A stretch of DNA of 7,211 nucleotides from Candidatus Kapaibacterium sp. Lineage in GTDB: Bacteria > Bacteroidota > Ignavibacteria > Kapaibacteriales > UBA961. The notes under the pieces are model-generated. The model searched no databases. It had not been told where the DNA came from and worked only from the letters and a program-made list of their open reading frames with translations. The translations under genes were made by a program, and so were the position numbers. Of this stretch, positions 6,570 to 7,211 are shown piece after piece (position 1 is the stretch's first letter; each line of letters begins with the position of its first letter). The stretch is from assembly GCA_023253875.1 (NCBI GenBank), contig JALRFC010000083.1:1-7211 (forward strand), in the 5' to 3' direction.

Positions 6570-7211
6570 GATAATTTTCCAAGTGCTTGTTTGAAATATT
6601 CCAATGTTTTGAGCAAGCCCTCACGGCGCTGTACATGTGGCTCCCAATTCAAAATGGCTCGAGCTCTCGTAATATCGGGTTGGCGCACCTTTGGATCATC
6701 CTGTGGTAAATCCTTGAATGCAATTGTGGAATCAGAACCGGAGATTTCCAGAATTTCTTTTGCTAAATCAAGCATTGAAATCTCATCCGGATTACCAATA
6801 TTCACGGGATTGGATTCATCCGAAAGAAGCAGACGATAAATTCCATCCACCAAATCATCCACATAACAGACAGAACGTGTTTGCGAACCATCACCGAAGA
6901 CAGTGAGATCTTCGCCTCGCAATGCTTGTGACATGAAAGCCGGAATTGCTCTACCATCTTCGATGCGCATGCGTGGACCATATGTATTGAATATCCGAAC
7001 GATGCGCGTTTCGAGTCCATGATACCTGTGATATGCCATCGTCATGGCTTCCGCAAAGCGTTTTGCTTCATCATAAACACCACGAATGCCAACTGGATTC
7101 ACATTACCCCAATAGGTTTCTTCCTGTGGATGAATGAGTGGATCGCCATAGACTTCGCTTGTGCTTGCAAGAAGGAATCTGGCATTTTTGGCTTTTGCCA
7201 AACCCAATGCT
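6566..7211 (-). CDS. UDP-glucuronate decarboxylase-like NAD-dependent sugar-nucleotide epimerase/dehydratase (N-terminal part missing)
   Basis: C-terminal two thirds of an extended short-chain dehydrogenase acting on a nucleotide sugar. The frame stays open to the window edge; the Leu of LGLAKAKNARFLLASTSEVYG is internal, so the NAD-binding GxxGxxG region is outside. Visible: the STSEVYGDP strand, YWGNVNPVGIRG, catalytic Tyr-x3-Lys in YDEAKR, RIFNTYGPRM, and FGDGSQTRSVCYVDDLVDG. ETYWGNVNPxG and the GPRM...DGRxIPxF pattern are typical of UDP-xylose synthase (UXS), which makes UDP-xylose from UDP-glucuronate for surface polysaccharides. A dTDP-glucose dehydratase or UDP-glucose 4-epimerase is less likely. 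It is the first visible gene of the minus-strand operon and ends with a 4-bp ATGA overlap into the Nfu gene. Confidence 0.85.
   Translation of the reverse strand, partial: ALGLAKAKNARFLLASTSEVYGDPLIHPQEETYWGNVNPVGIRGVYDEAKRFAEAMTMAYHRYHGLETRIVRIFNTYGPRMRIEDGRAIPAFMSQALRGEDLTVFGDGSQTRSVCYVDDLVDGIYRLLLSDESNPVNIGNPDEISMLDLAKEILEISGSDSTIAFKDLPQDDPKVRQPDITRARAILNWEPHVQRREGLLKTLEYFKQALGKLS

Noticed and set aside
6351..6839. A 162-residue open frame on the plus strand opposite the Nfu and epimerase genes
   Set aside because: It is antisense to two clearly recognised genes, has no family features, and is Ser/His/Thr rich as expected of a shadow frame.

Overview
The window reads as a stretch of ordinary chromosome from a member of the Bacteroidota, interrupted by a roughly 1.1 kb AT-rich block that carries a defence-type gene. 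The phylum assignment is an inference. It rests on two perfect copies of the TAnnTTTG -7 promoter element, starts without a Shine-Dalgarno sequence, a secreted TPR protein cleaved at Ala|Gln, and the gene content (PdxB, TruC, a bacterial ACMSD, a fused two-domain peptide ABC ATPase). Genus cannot be told.

Left part (1-2365, plus strand): the end of a fused double-ATPase subunit of a peptide-type ABC importer, followed 15 bp later by a 2-amino-3-carboxymuconate-6-semialdehyde decarboxylase (ACMSD, tryptophan/kynurenine catabolism) with all its known active-site residues. Its 3' end overlaps by 15 bp the end of a convergent pdxB gene (2351-3412, minus; vitamin B6 synthesis). pdxB starts with GTG directly downstream of a textbook Bacteroidota promoter. 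Next, on plus, is a secreted TPR protein with an unassigned C-terminal domain (3502-4482).

Right part (5632-7211, minus strand): an overlapping three-gene operon. It runs from a UDP-glucuronate decarboxylase-like sugar-nucleotide epimerase (cut by the window edge) to a small Nfu-type iron-sulfur protein to TruC tRNA pseudouridine synthase. The stop and start codons overlap as ATGA and TAATG.

Between the two (about 4484-5685) lies the most interesting region. A single Abi_2 (AbiD/AbiF) family protein with an RNxxAH HEPN ribonuclease motif is encoded on the minus strand, at clearly lower GC than its neighbours. It is preceded by its own TATATTTG promoter element and a GC-rich hairpin followed by a T-rich run, which could be a small RNA or a leader structure. 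The block is bracketed by two imperfect direct repeats with an identical 19-bp core. One repeat is the real 3' end of truC; the other is an orphan, diverged copy of a truC 3' end next to the TPR gene. The simplest reading is that a small defence cassette was inserted at, or swapped in through, the 3' end of truC, leaving an old truC tail behind. No integrase or transposase is visible in the window.
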